Made by a program: the position numbers and the translations under genes. Below are positions 12,706 through 21,092 of a stretch of 64,000 nucleotides of DNA, piece after piece. A model generated the notes under the pieces. That model worked only from the letters and a program-made list of their open reading frames with translations. It was not told where the DNA came from and ran no database searches. The number at the start of each line of letters is the position of its first letter. Within the stretch, counting starts at the first letter, position 1. Location: NCBI GenBank assembly GCA_028868305.1, contig JAGWUS010000003.1, forward strand, positions 1 through 64,000. Direction: 5' to 3'. The DNA comes from Burkholderiales bacterium. GTDB taxonomy: Bacteria; Pseudomonadota; Gammaproteobacteria; Burkholderiales; Burkholderiaceae_C.

Positions 12706-14304
12706 ATGTTTGACAATTTCCGGATCACGCAGCGATTTACTGCCGTGCTTATCGCTTACTGGCTGTCCTTCACAGCGGTCGCCATCGTCAGCTATTGGGG
12801 GCTCTCCAGTGCACGCGAAGCCTTGCGCCACGCACATGAAAAAGGCATGGTGCCGGTGCTGCAGATATCCGACTCCATGGACAAGATCACGCAAAACCGC
12901 CTGCAGGTGTTGCTGGCCTTCCAGCATGCTCCCAACGGCCCCCTTGCGGCAATCCACGACCACCCGACCACTCTGCATATCAACGCCATTGCAAAGAACC
13001 GTGAAGAAGCCAACCGCCTGTTTGAATCGATCTCCATATCCCTGAATGGACCCGAAGAAAAGGTCCTGCTGGAAGCAGTAAAAAGCACCCGGGCCGCATG
13101 GCGTGAAAAGCTCGACTCGGCGGTCAACGCCATCAAGGCCAACAACTTTTCACCGGAAACCATGGCACAGTTTCTTGCAGCAGGCCGCCAGGAAGGCGAG
13201 GCGGCTATCAAGTCCCTGAAAGACATGCGCGACTACAAGGTGAAAGTGGCTAACGAAGCCGCCGATCAGGCAGAGCGCCGCTACTACATAGCACTGACCG
13301 TATTCCTTTTCGCAGCCATCGTGGGCGGCGTTCCGGCCACCCTCATGAGCCTGCTGCTCATGCGGCGCATGCGCACCGGCTTTGCCTTGGCCGATGAAAC
13401 CGCGACCGCCATCGCGGGCGGAGACCTGTCCCATTCTGTGGCATCCACCGGCAAGGACGAGATCGGGCATCTGCTGGGCCAGATGGGCATCATGCGGGAC
13501 AACCTGCACCGGGTGATCAGCCAGGTGCGTGGCGGGTCGGATGCCATTGCCAGCGCTGCCAGTGAGGTGGCCACGGGCACGCTGGATCTTTCCAACCGCA
13601 CCGAACAACAGGCCAGTTCACTGGAAAAAACCGCCTCCGCCACTGAAGAACTGTCCAGCACGGTGCAGCACAATGCCGACAGCGCAGCGCAGGCCAACCA
13701 GCTGGCAAGCTCGGCATCGCGGGTGGCCACACGCGGCGGCACAGTCGTCGCGCAGGTCGTGGACACCATGAGCGCCATTAACACGTCGTCGCGCAAGATC
13801 ATGGACATCATTGGCGTGATTGACGGGATTGCATTTCAGACCAATATCCTGGCGCTCAACGCAGCAGTGGAAGCTGCCCGCGCGGGCGAGCAGGGTCGCG
13901 GCTTTGCAGTGGTGGCCTCCGAGGTGCGTGCACTGGCGGGGCGCAGTGCGGAAGCCGCCAAGGAAATCAAAAGCCTGATTGACGATTCGGTCGACAAGGT
14001 AGGCAAAGGCACCGAACAGGTCGCCCAGGCCGGCAGCACCATGCAGGAAATCGTGCAGGGCATTCAGCGCGTGGCTGACATTGTGGGCGAGATCGCCTCC
14101 GCCAGCCGTGAACAGTCCGCCGGCATTGCCGAAATCAACCAGGCCGTTACGCAGCTTGACAGTGTGACCCAGCAAAACGCCGCCCTGGTGGAGCAAACCT
14201 CCGCCGCGTCGGGCGCCTTGCAGGAGCAGGCACGCCAGCTCGCCGAAGTGGCGGCGTCCTTTCAATTGGGCAACACCGCATCGGGCGCACTTCGCTTACG
14301 GTGA
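12706..14304 (+). CDS. Methyl-accepting chemotaxis protein
   Basis: Inner-membrane chemoreceptor. The 532-residue protein has a transmembrane segment near residues 12-32, a periplasmic four-helix-bundle-like sensor (about 33-188), a second transmembrane segment near 195-215 ([18 protein letters not shown]), a HAMP region, and a cytoplasmic signalling domain whose hairpin tip reads [20 protein letters not shown] near 365-385. The end lacks the NWETF-type pentapeptide that recruits CheR. No chemotaxis genes are nearby. The ligand cannot be told from sequence. Upstream TGTTTGACAATT carries the ATG at 12706. Confidence 0.92.
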   Translation: MFDNFRITQRFTAVLIAYWLSFTAVAIVSYWGLSSAREALRHAHEKGMVPVLQISDSMDKITQNRLQVLLAFQHAPNGPLAAIHDHPTTLHINAIAKNREEANRLFESISISLNGPEEKVLLEAVKSTRAAWREKLDSAVNAIKANNFSPETMAQFLAAGRQEGEAAIKSLKDMRDYKVKVANEAADQAERRYYIALTVFLFAAIVGGVPATLMSLLLMRRMRTGFALADETATAIAGGDLSHSVASTGKDEIGHLLGQMGIMRDNLHRVISQVRGGSDAIASAASEVATGTLDLSNRTEQQASSLEKTASATEELSSTVQHNADSAAQANQLASSASRVATRGGTVVAQVVDTMSAINTSSRKIMDIIGVIDGIAFQTNILALNAAVEAARAGEQGRGFAVVASEVRALAGRSAEAAKEIKSLIDDSVDKVGKGTEQVAQAGSTMQEIVQGIQRVADIVGEIASASREQSAGIAEINQAVTQLDSVTQQNAALVEQTSAASGALQEQARQLAEVAASFQLGNTASGALRLR

Positions 14305-14318
14305 TTCTTGGTAATACA

Positions 14319-14367
14319 GGGCTCCAGCCCTTACAGAATCTGCGCAAGCTGCTATCAAATAAGTAGC
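14319..14367 (-). repeat. Intergenic palindromic repeat, copy c
   Basis: Same family as copies a and b. Minus strand: GCTACTTATTTGATAGC, then AGCTTGCGCAGATTCTG, then TAAGGGCTGGAGCCC. It lies between the convergent ends of the chemoreceptor and the CDF exporter, 5 nt from the CDF stop, where it may help end transcription in both directions. Confidence 0.75.
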
Positions 14368-14372
14368 AAATC

Positions 14373-15311
14373 CTAGGCGCTGGCCAAACCGTTCAGGGGA
14401 CACCGCGCAGCATAAGAGCAGGACTCCAGTTGCAGGGTGACCTGCCCGATACCAAAGTCGTCTTCCAGCGCATGCTCGGCCTGGTGCAGCAGCGCGGACT
14501 GGTCCACGTCCTGCTCGCTCAGTACGAGATGCGCCGTCAGGGCATTGTGGGAAGTACCCATGGCCCAGATGTGCAGGTCATGCACATCGTCCACGCCCGG
14601 CAAGGCCAAAAGCGCCTTGCGAACGGCTTCCAGGTCAATACCCGCGGGCACCCCATCAAACAACAAGTGCAGGCTCTGGACAAACAGGCTCCAGGTTCCC
14701 ACCACAATGATCACGGCAATGGCCAGGCTCATGGCCGGGTCCAGCCAGGCCCAGCCACGCCACAAATACAGCGCACCGCCAATCACCACAGCCAGCGACA
14801 CCAGCGCATCGCCCGCCATGTGCAGGAACGCTCCGCGGATGTTCAGATCCCCCTCGCGCCCGCGCATGAACATCAGCGCCGTGGCGGTGTTGATAACAAT
14901 GCCCACTGCGGCCACGCCCATGATGGTCCAGCCCTGCGTGGCCTCGGGCGACTGCAACCGCTGCACCGCTTCCAGACCCAGCGAACCCATGGCCACCAGC
15001 AACAACACCGCATTTGCAAACGCTGCCAGGATGGAGGCGCGCTTCCAGCCATAGGTGTGCCGCGCATCCGGCTGCAGCTTACCGGCCAGCGCCCCACCCC
15101 AGGCCAGGACCAGACCGGCCACATCGCTCAGGTTGTGTGCGGCGTCTGCCAGCAGCGCCAGCGAGTTGACATGCCAGCCGTAGAACCCTTCAACGAGGAC
15201 AAAGCCCAGGTTCAGCGCAATGCCGATGGCAAAGGCGCGGTTGAATGTGGCCGGGCCATGGTCGTGTCCATGGCCGTGGGTGTGCGCATGGGAGTGGTCA
15301 TGCGCACTCAC
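14373..15311 (-). CDS. Cation diffusion facilitator (CDF) metal exporter
   Basis: Proton-coupled exporter of Zn2+/Co2+/Cd2+-type ions in the inner membrane. The 312-residue protein opens with a His-rich stretch (MSAHDHSHAHTHGHGHDHG), then has about six hydrophobic segments and a cytoplasmic C-terminal domain. The metal-site pairs HxxxD appear in transmembrane helix 2 (DAAHNLSD) and helix 5 (HMAGDALVS), a CzcD/ZitB-like arrangement favouring zinc. The start overlaps the stop of the ATP-grasp-like gene by 4 nt (ATGA), so the two are translationally coupled. Metal specificity is inferred. Confidence 0.92.
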   Translation of the reverse strand: MSAHDHSHAHTHGHGHDHGPATFNRAFAIGIALNLGFVLVEGFYGWHVNSLALLADAAHNLSDVAGLVLAWGGALAGKLQPDARHTYGWKRASILAAFANAVLLLVAMGSLGLEAVQRLQSPEATQGWTIMGVAAVGIVINTATALMFMRGREGDLNIRGAFLHMAGDALVSLAVVIGGALYLWRGWAWLDPAMSLAIAVIIVVGTWSLFVQSLHLLFDGVPAGIDLEAVRKALLALPGVDDVHDLHIWAMGTSHNALTAHLVLSEQDVDQSALLHQAEHALEDDFGIGQVTLQLESCSYAARCPLNGLASA

Positions 15312-16603
15312 AGCGCGGGTCCTTCAAAGACCGGCGCAAAGCCGCCACCGGGCGTGCGGAAATTGGTGGTCTGTCCCTGGTACATGCGGGCGGCAACCCA
15401 TTGCACCTGGGCATCGTAGACATAGGCGCGCACGTCAAACTTCAACACCCGTGCAGGCCCGGATTCGCTCTGTTCCGAGATGGTGCGTTCACCGGGCTGC
15501 ACCAGGGCTTGTGCCACATAGTGGCCTGCCAAAATGTCCTGCCACACCCGCTGGGTGAGCTTGTCACCCCGATAGGCCGCCTTGCCACCATAGCCCGCAA
15601 AGGGTTTGAAGAAGAGGCTTTTGCGATCACGCCACAGGCGCTCTGCGTTCGCGGGGTCCACCAACTCGGTGCGTGGAATGTTGGCCAGCAGCAGTTCGCG
15701 CGTGCTTTGCGGCACGCCCAGTGCGGCCAGTTGGTCCGGGCTACTCAGCACCACCAGATTGCGCTTGTCGGCATACAGGGCGTGGGCCTGCGGATGGGGG
15801 GTGATCACGGCCGCCCGCTGCAGATAGGCGGCCCGCAGTACGCTGCTGGGCAGAGTGTCGAGTGAAAAGTCGGTCAGCCGGTTGTAGACCAGATCGATCC
15901 GCACATCGCCATGCCACAACGCGCCATCGCGCAAAGTGAAATCCTGCGGAGCCGCCACCACCGCCAGCAAGCCATGGCGCTCAAAGAGTTGCTGGAACAG
16001 CAGGAACTCCGGGTACAGGTATTGGCCCTGCGGGTCTTCGTCGACGATGGCAATGCTCAACAGGGGCCTGATGTGGCCAGACAGACGCCACTCCTGCTGG
16101 AACATGGCCATGATGGCCTCGTCAAAGGCCTGCGCGGAAGCCGGGGGCGGCACCATGGGTTCCATCTGGGCGCAACAGGCCCGCTGCGCCCGCGCCAACA
16201 CCGCGTTGAGCATGGCGCCACCGGCGTTGGTGTTGATCTCGATCAGCCCCAGGCCGCTTTCGGTCACGTGAAAGTCATAGCCAAAAAAGGCACCCCGGGC
16301 GCCACCCGGGTCTTCCTGCGCAATGGCGGGTGACTGTGCGAGCACCTGGGCGCGGTAGGCCGGCAACGCAACCACCGACTCCACCGCACGCACCACCTGG
16401 GCCATACGCGCCATGTGCTGCGGAGATACGAAGACAGGATTGGCTGCAAAAAGATGGGGGCAGCGCTCGCGGACCAGTTCAAACAGTCCGGGCTGCCCTA
16501 TTTCGGATTCCAGTGCGCTTTTGAGCGCCTGGTTGTCGAGGCTGATGCAGAAGCATTCGCTGTTAAGCAGTTCGACAAGATCGGGCATGGCAGATTCAGT
16601 CAT
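15308..16603 (-). CDS. Uncharacterised ATP-grasp-like protein
   Basis: Not assigned to a known enzyme. The 431-residue protein (ATG at 16603; the upstream in-frame start at 16633 is less likely) resembles circularly permuted ATP-grasp proteins: a central YDFHVTESGLGLIEINTNAGG-like acidic/Asn stretch of the metal-binding type (about residues 97-117), and a later FFKPFAGYGGKAAYRG glycine-rich stretch with a lysine (about 350-365), as in nucleotide-binding lobes. No signal peptide or membrane segment. It is coupled by a 4-nt overlap to a CDF exporter, which hints at a metal-related or peptide-ligase role, but no substrate can be named. Confidence 0.55.
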   Translation of the reverse strand: MTESAMPDLVELLNSECFCISLDNQALKSALESEIGQPGLFELVRERCPHLFAANPVFVSPQHMARMAQVVRAVESVVALPAYRAQVLAQSPAIAQEDPGGARGAFFGYDFHVTESGLGLIEINTNAGGAMLNAVLARAQRACCAQMEPMVPPPASAQAFDEAIMAMFQQEWRLSGHIRPLLSIAIVDEDPQGQYLYPEFLLFQQLFERHGLLAVVAAPQDFTLRDGALWHGDVRIDLVYNRLTDFSLDTLPSSVLRAAYLQRAAVITPHPQAHALYADKRNLVVLSSPDQLAALGVPQSTRELLLANIPRTELVDPANAERLWRDRKSLFFKPFAGYGGKAAYRGDKLTQRVWQDILAGHYVAQALVQPGERTISEQSESGPARVLKFDVRAYVYDAQVQWVAARMYQGQTTNFRTPGGGFAPVFEGPAL

Positions 16604-16637
16604 TCCCCGATTCTGCCAGCCTGCTGCGACCACGGCA

Positions 16638-17627
16638 TCAGTTCAGGGAAACCGCACCCACCAAAGGACGCTTCTCCAGGGTCCACTGGTGCAGCGAGCC
16701 GTCATACAGCTTGGCGGACTTGTTGCCGAGGATTTCTGAGGCCACAAACCAGGGGCCGGAGGACAGGTGTCCGCTGTTGCAGTAGGTAATAGCGGGAGCA
16801 GCAGGGTCAATACCTTGCGCAGCCATCAGACCACGGTAGGTGTTGGCCGCCATGAACTTGACGGTGCCAGCCGAGGCGTTGACCATCAGGTCGGGGCCAT
16901 ACAGCTTGGCACCATCCAGGTGACCGTATGCATACACGTAGTCGCGTTTGCCCAGTCCGTGGTACTGGCGTGCATCACGCGAATCGATCAGCACCGCACT
17001 CTTATCGGCTATGGCCTTGGCCACGTCTTCCGAGGTGGCAAAGTACTGGGCAGAGCGGTCTGCCTTGGCAACCCAAGTGCCTGTCTTGGCAGGCGCTGCG
17101 GCGGTGCTGTACTCGCGGCCTTCGAGCAGCCAGGTGGCCATGCCACCGTCAAGAACGGCCATGTCGTCTTCACCATAGACCTTGAGTTGCCAGTAGACAC
17201 GCAGGGCATCGTCCAGATCGGTGGCATCTGCGCCCACCGCTACCAGCACCATGGGCTTGGCAGTGTCCACACCAGCGGCCTGCATGGCTTTCTCGAACAC
17301 GGTCTTCTCGGGGATCATGTACTTGACCTTGAGGTCGCCGTAGGTGCGCTCGGTGCGCATGTTCTTCATGTCGACCAGGCGGGAGTTGGGAATATGGCCG
17401 CCTACTTCGGTGACGGCTTTCTTGCCGGTCTTGGCATCGGTTTCAACTTCGGGCTTTTCTGTGAACGACTTCACGTTGGAGCGCACTTCCACCACCTGCA
17501 CCTTGTCCAGGTTCTCGGCCAGCCACTTGGTGCTGACTACCGGACCGGGCAGTATGCCGGCATGCGCAGCCAATACGCCCAGGGCGGTGACCAGCGCTGC
17601 GCTGGTTTTCACAAAGAGTTGTCTCAT
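16638..17627 (-). CDS. Exported tandem-domain rhodanese (sulfurtransferase)
   Basis: Periplasmic thiosulfate/persulfide sulfurtransferase-like protein. ATG at 17627 gives 329 residues with a signal peptide MRQLFVKTSAALVTALGVLAAHA; RBS AGGAGAAAACG supports it. Two rhodanese domains follow: the first (about 25-170) has no active cysteine, with VAVGADATDLDD at the loop, while the second carries ITYCNSGHLSSG with the catalytic Cys near residue 285. One inactive plus one active domain is the usual tandem layout. It lies next to an unknown protein, a Cys-repeat peptide and a YeeE/YedE transporter, which together suggest handling of sulfane sulfur outside the cytoplasm. Confidence 0.87.
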   Translation of the reverse strand: MRQLFVKTSAALVTALGVLAAHAGILPGPVVSTKWLAENLDKVQVVEVRSNVKSFTEKPEVETDAKTGKKAVTEVGGHIPNSRLVDMKNMRTERTYGDLKVKYMIPEKTVFEKAMQAAGVDTAKPMVLVAVGADATDLDDALRVYWQLKVYGEDDMAVLDGGMATWLLEGREYSTAAAPAKTGTWVAKADRSAQYFATSEDVAKAIADKSAVLIDSRDARQYHGLGKRDYVYAYGHLDGAKLYGPDLMVNASAGTVKFMAANTYRGLMAAQGIDPAAPAITYCNSGHLSSGPWFVASEILGNKSAKLYDGSLHQWTLEKRPLVGAVSLN

Positions 17628-17652
17628 CGTTTTCTCCTGAAAATAGGTTGCG

Positions 17653-18252
17653 TCAGCAACCAAGTTGTTGAATTCTTTGGACCAGACTGATCTGGCTCTG
17701 CGTCACTACGTCCAGGCGGCGGTCTTCCCACAGCGTCTCCCAGTCCGTTTGGGTACTGCGTTGCGCCATGACTGCATCACGACGCCGCACCAGTTGCACG
17801 ATTTGCGGCAAATAGAGCTGCACCATGGCCGTGGCCCATCGCGCAACGGGCGCCATACGGCCAAGGGTCTTCACCTCGAAACGTGCCAATGCGGCTTCCA
17901 CCTTCTGCGCGTCATTCCAGACTTCACCGGTCACCCAGCGGTTGGTGGTGAACAAACGGATGGGCTGCCCCACGGCATCGAGCGAAATGCCCACCAGATG
18001 CATGTAGTCCCCGGCCTGCGTTCCATGGGAAAACAGATGAAAGTGGCCGTGCTCGGCATCCGGTTTGCGACGCGAATCATGGGCGTGGTAGTACAGGCGG
18101 GTGTGGTGCACTGTGTCGACAATGTCGTGCCGCGGATAGTGTTCCAGTTGTACACATTGCCGCGTTCCCGCCATGGCAGCCTGCACCAGGCTTGTGCCTG
18201 CGCGGGCATAACGCAGCGGGATGGCCAGAGCGTCCAGCGCTGCCTGTTCCAT
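17653..18252 (-). CDS. Conserved hypothetical protein, His-rich soluble
   Basis: Function not recognised. The 199-residue protein has no signal peptide or membrane segment. A His-rich central region (EHYPRHDIVDTVHHTRLYYH and a later HGHFHLFSHG, about residues 36-82) looks able to bind metal. The C-terminal third is helical with RRRDAVMAQR and ends SLVQRIQQLGC. It lies 6 nt downstream of the NPC-repeat peptide gene and 25 nt before the tandem rhodanese, so the three probably form one transcript. A role in sulfur or metal handling is inferred only from neighbours. Confidence 0.6.
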   Translation of the reverse strand: MEQAALDALAIPLRYARAGTSLVQAAMAGTRQCVQLEHYPRHDIVDTVHHTRLYYHAHDSRRKPDAEHGHFHLFSHGTQAGDYMHLVGISLDAVGQPIRLFTTNRWVTGEVWNDAQKVEAALARFEVKTLGRMAPVARWATAMVQLYLPQIVQLVRRRDAVMAQRSTQTDWETLWEDRRLDVVTQSQISLVQRIQQLGC

Positions 18253-18258
18253 GGTGTC

Positions 18259-18507
18259 CTATTTCTTGGGAGCGCATGGGTTGGCCGGCGCGCAAGGATT
18301 GTCAGAGCCTTTCTTCTTCTTTTTCTTGGCAGGACCGCAAGGATTGTCAGGACCACAGGGGTTGGCTGCTTTCTTGCCATCCTTGGGCGCAGACGCTGAC
18401 ATGTCAGCTGGCGTAGCGGCGTGGGCCGGAGCCACGAGGGCAGTAGCCATCATCAACGCAGCCAGGGTCTCAGCGACTTTACGGCGACTGGGAATGGATT
18501 TTTTCAT
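18259..18507 (-). CDS. Small exported protein with four NPC(G/A)P repeats
   Basis: Function unknown. The 82-residue product has a signal peptide (about residues 1-30, cut after APAHA), then a low-complexity mature part of about 52 residues. It contains four NPC(G/A)P motifs in two pairs (NPCGPDNPCGP at 49-59; NPCAPANPCAP at 70-80), with cysteines at 51, 57, 72 and 78, separated by KKKKKKG. The regular CysX5Cys spacing suggests metal or persulfide binding. An AAGGAGATTCTG site precedes the ATG. It opens a run with the His-rich protein and the exported rhodanese. Confidence 0.7.
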   Translation of the reverse strand: MKKSIPSRRKVAETLAALMMATALVAPAHAATPADMSASAPKDGKKAANPCGPDNPCGPAKKKKKKGSDNPCAPANPCAPKK

Positions 18508-18535
18508 CAGAATCTCCTTGCGTAATTAAAAAAAG

Positions 18536-19153
18536 TTACTGGTCAACCGTGCGCGCCGCACCGTTGACAGCCTGTTCTGCGGTCACTGGGCCGGCCGAGC
18601 GACGCTCAAACCAGGAACCGGCATAGAACACGGCCACAAGTGCTGCAGCCAGGATGGCCAGCATGGCAAGCTCTGGTATGCCAAAGGCATCGGTCATGGT
18701 GTCGCCGGAATCGAGTTCCCACATGCCCATGACCGCTTCGACTGCGGGACCGTACAGTCCCGCAAACACCACGGTGCCCAGCAACAGCCCAATCAGGAAT
18801 ACCAGCGCATCCAGACGGCCCGAGAACAAACCCACGACCGAGGTACCAGGGCAATAGCCCCCCACAGCAAAACCCGCACCGACCAGCGCGCCACCCACGG
18901 CGCTGGCCATGAGCAAGGAGGTCGGAACAAAAACCGCGTCTGATTGCAACAGGCCAGCAAACTTCAGCCCATACAGACCGAAAGCCGCAACCACGATGGC
19001 AGTAAACATTACTTTGAAAACCGACCAGTCGCGCAACTGAAATTGCGCCGTCAGCTTGGCAGGGCTGCCAAATCCGGCATTTTCCAGAACGAAGCCAAAG
19101 AGCACGCCACACACCAGGCCAGAGATCACACCCGCGTCATTGAGTGGAAACAT
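18536..19153 (-). CDS. YeeE/YedE-type sulfur transporter, second half protein
   Basis: Membrane protein of the YeeE/YedE (TsuA/PmpB-like) family, implicated in uptake of thiosulfate or other sulfur compounds. ATG at 19153 gives 205 residues, MFPLNDAGVISGLVCGVLFG, with several hydrophobic segments and the family signature VGAGFAVGGYCPGTSVVG containing a conserved cysteine (about residue 107). Its partner is the gene ending at 19155, with only 1 nt between. Split pairs of this kind (PmpA/PmpB) make one transporter; a single-chain version lies at 27760. A start at 19312 inside the partner gene is rejected. Confidence 0.85.
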   Translation of the reverse strand: MFPLNDAGVISGLVCGVLFGFVLENAGFGSPAKLTAQFQLRDWSVFKVMFTAIVVAAFGLYGLKFAGLLQSDAVFVPTSLLMASAVGGALVGAGFAVGGYCPGTSVVGLFSGRLDALVFLIGLLLGTVVFAGLYGPAVEAVMGMWELDSGDTMTDAFGIPELAMLAILAAALVAVFYAGSWFERRSAGPVTAEQAVNGAARTVDQ

Positions 19154-19154
19154 G

Positions 19155-19685
19155 TCAAACCCCCTTGACCAAACGGCTGGCAACCAGGCCCGTGGCAAAA
19201 AACAATCCGAGGAACACAAATGCGGCCACCCCCAGCGTGGCAGCACCCGACAAGCCCAGGCCACTGGTACAACCTGCCGCCACACGCGCCCCAAAGCCCG
19301 CCATAAGACCACCGGCCAAAGCGGTCATCAGACGCCGCGGAGCGCCCACACTGCGCACGCCATCAAACTGAATGCGAAACCGCCCCGCCATAAACGAAGC
19401 GGCCAGCGCGCCAATGGCCACACCAATGACCTGCCAGCTGATCCAGGAGGACAAGGGATTGCCGTTTTCCACCATGGGTCCCAGGTAAGCGTTGGCATGG
19501 GTGGCTGTCGGGGCTGCATGCAAGCCCAGCCACGCCGTCAAACGGGTGCTGGCACCAGTGGCACCCAGACCGTGACCGGTCAGCACAAATGTGAGCAACA
19601 GAACCAGACCGAGGGCAACCCCGGCCAGCAAGGGCGACCAGAAAGGTTTTACGTCACGGTAGTGAACACCTGAACTCAAGGACAT
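19155..19685 (-). CDS. YeeE/YedE-type sulfur transporter, first half protein
   Basis: First half of a split YeeE/YedE transporter. The 176-residue protein starts MSLSSGVHYRDVKPFWSPLL, has about four hydrophobic segments, and carries the family motif GFGARVAAGCTSGLGLSGAA (about 135-155) with a conserved cysteine equivalent to that in the second half. In this family such cysteines relay thiosulfate or persulfide sulfur. It is probably co-transcribed with the second half. A dyad at 19710-19729, 25 nt upstream of the ATG, is a likely operator. Confidence 0.85.
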   Translation of the reverse strand: MSLSSGVHYRDVKPFWSPLLAGVALGLVLLLTFVLTGHGLGATGASTRLTAWLGLHAAPTATHANAYLGPMVENGNPLSSWISWQVIGVAIGALAASFMAGRFRIQFDGVRSVGAPRRLMTALAGGLMAGFGARVAAGCTSGLGLSGAATLGVAAFVFLGLFFATGLVASRLVKGV

Positions 19686-19709
19686 TGCGACTCATCTCCA
19701 ATATTTATA

Positions 19710-19729
19710 TACCAATACCAGTATAGGTA
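19710..19729. promoter_or_regulatory. Dyad operator candidate upstream of split YeeE/YedE pair
   Basis: TACCAATACCAGTATAGGTA, symmetric at 16 of 20 positions, lying 25 nt before the start at 19685. Its position over or just after the promoter would fit a repressor. An ArsR-type sulfur repressor (for example the protein at 31287-31631) is a possible ligand, but no binding data can be read from sequence. Confidence 0.45.
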
Positions 19730-19785
19730 ATTTTTAAAACCTGCTCAAGACAGGGATTTCCCCGCGTTCAAGCTCCGGTATGAGA

Positions 19786-19799
19786 TTGACCTGTATCAA
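19786..19799. promoter_or_regulatory. FNR-type box, one mismatch
   Basis: TTGACCTGTATCAA matches TTGAT-N4-ATCAA except for one base. It lies 101 nt upstream of the split YeeE/YedE pair and 104 nt upstream of the small DUF3149-like gene, beside a second near-match at 19835. Confidence 0.4.
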
Positions 19800-19834
19800 C
19801 CCCTGTGCAATCAATACCCTGCATGTCCGGACGA

Positions 19835-19848
19835 CTGATGGATATCAA
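19835..19848. promoter_or_regulatory. FNR-type box, one mismatch
   Basis: CTGATGGATATCAA differs from TTGAT-N4-ATCAA in one base. It lies 54 nt before the ATG of the 48-residue membrane peptide at 19903, a distance consistent with Fnr-type activation of that gene. Confidence 0.45.
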
Positions 19849-19902
19849 TCGAAAAACTGGATGGAAGTTCACACTGCGTGCAACTAACCGAAGGGAATTT
19901 TC

Positions 19903-20049
19903 ATGAAAGCACTACACGACCTTTTCTCCACCGACTACGGCCTGATGAGCATCGGCGGCATTGTCTTCATGCTCGGGATGGGCGTGTTTTTCGTGCGCTA
20001 CTTCAACCGGAAGATGGACGAGGACGCCAAGGCAGCGGCAGGCAAGTAA
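19903..20049 (+). CDS. Small membrane protein, DUF3149-like
   Basis: A 48-residue protein: MKALHDLFSTDYGLMSIGG, then one hydrophobic segment (about residues 14-32), then a charged tail RYFNRKMDEDAKAAAGK. It resembles the short DUF3149 proteins of betaproteobacteria, which have no known function. An AAGGGAATTTTC site sits before the ATG. It is flanked by FNR-like boxes upstream and a Crp/Fnr regulator convergent downstream. Single-span charged-tail proteins of this size often accompany membrane complexes, but no partner is evident. Confidence 0.75.
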   Translation: MKALHDLFSTDYGLMSIGGIVFMLGMGVFFVRYFNRKMDEDAKAAAGK

Positions 20050-20095
20050 GCCGCACGGTGGGCACTTGCTGCCCGAGCCCGCTGGCAGGGGCTGA

Positions 20096-20800
20096 TCACT
20101 CCGCCAGGAGGCGCTCCGGCTTGAGCAGACGGTACACCCTGCCGCTCTTGTCGAGCGGCTCCAGTACCTCTTCTCTCACGAGGGCACTGATCTCCCTGCT
20201 GACGGTTTCCATTTTGAGGTCGACCATCGCACCCATGTCTTCCCTGGCAAACAGGGTGACGAATTGCGCATCGGTGGCGCTGCGCATCTTGAGCACAAAG
20301 TTGCAGACACGGTTGCGCGCCGTACCGAAGTTCAAATCGGCCAGCCAGTCGTCGGCCTCGCGCAAGGTTCGCGACCACTTTTCCATCAGGCGTTGGTGCA
20401 ACCGTGGCGACTGGGCACCCAGCGCCTGAATGACGGACAGTGGAATCCTGCACACAGACACAGCCGTCAAAGCGACGGCATCCGTGTCATACCGGCCATG
20501 GGCCAGTGCCTCCAGTCCCGCCACATCACCAGGCCGCAGTACACGTACGATCCGCTGACGGCCATCGCTGGTGTTGCGTACCAGCTTGATCATGCCGGTG
20601 CGCAAGGTGAATATCCCGACGGCCGACGCCCCTTCCTGAAACACCGACAGGCCCGCACCGATTTCAAGATCGTCAATGGGCGCATGGATCATGCCGAAAT
20701 CCTGCTCATTCAGATCGGCAAACAGCACCATGTCCCGAATGCCACAATTCCGGCAATCGGAGGTGCCGCGCCAGGCGGATTCGGTTTTGATAGGGATCAT
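20096..20800 (-). CDS. Crp/Fnr-family transcription regulator (non-canonical FNR)
   Basis: The 234-residue protein has a cyclic-nucleotide-binding-like beta-roll (about 30-135), a dimer helix, and a C-terminal helix-turn-helix with recognition helix MVDLKMETVSREISAL (about 188-203). The ETVSR residues match those by which FNR reads TTGAT. The N-terminus has C16-X2-C19 but valine at the third FNR cysteine position (25); C117 could match the central cysteine. So it may hold an altered cluster, or sense heme, NO or something else. It ends convergent with the small gene at 19903, close to two FNR-like boxes. Confidence 0.85.
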   Translation of the reverse strand: MIPIKTESAWRGTSDCRNCGIRDMVLFADLNEQDFGMIHAPIDDLEIGAGLSVFQEGASAVGIFTLRTGMIKLVRNTSDGRQRIVRVLRPGDVAGLEALAHGRYDTDAVALTAVSVCRIPLSVIQALGAQSPRLHQRLMEKWSRTLREADDWLADLNFGTARNRVCNFVLKMRSATDAQFVTLFAREDMGAMVDLKMETVSREISALVREEVLEPLDKSGRVYRLLKPERLLAE

Positions 20801-21068
20801 GCTGCCTCGGTGAAAAGAAGTCCTACAAAAGAGGAGGGGCGATAGTCAACTGTCTATATTTGCTTTCACTGATGCATTGTGGCATGGCTGAATTTACCGG
20901 TATGCCAAAGGTATTTGTTTTTTAAACCGAGTCGCAAGCCCTGCCCTTGCAACCGGCCGCCCTGGAAGTCCGACCGTCCGTGTCGCAGACACACGACCCG
21001 ACCGAAGCAGCGAAAATCGCTGCATGATAAAAATATACCCCCATGTGTATGTTTTCTATCTACAATTG

Positions 21069-21088
21069 AAGTAATTAATCAATTACTT
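21069..21088. promoter_or_regulatory. TetR-type operator candidate
   Basis: Perfect inverted repeat with 8-bp arms and a 4-bp spacer, AAGTAATT-AATC-AATTACTT, ending 5 nt before the ATG of the TetR-family gene at 21093. Binding here would cover the promoter/ribosome site, so self-repression of the four-gene cassette is likely. Confidence 0.65.
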
Positions 21089-21092
21089 TTGC

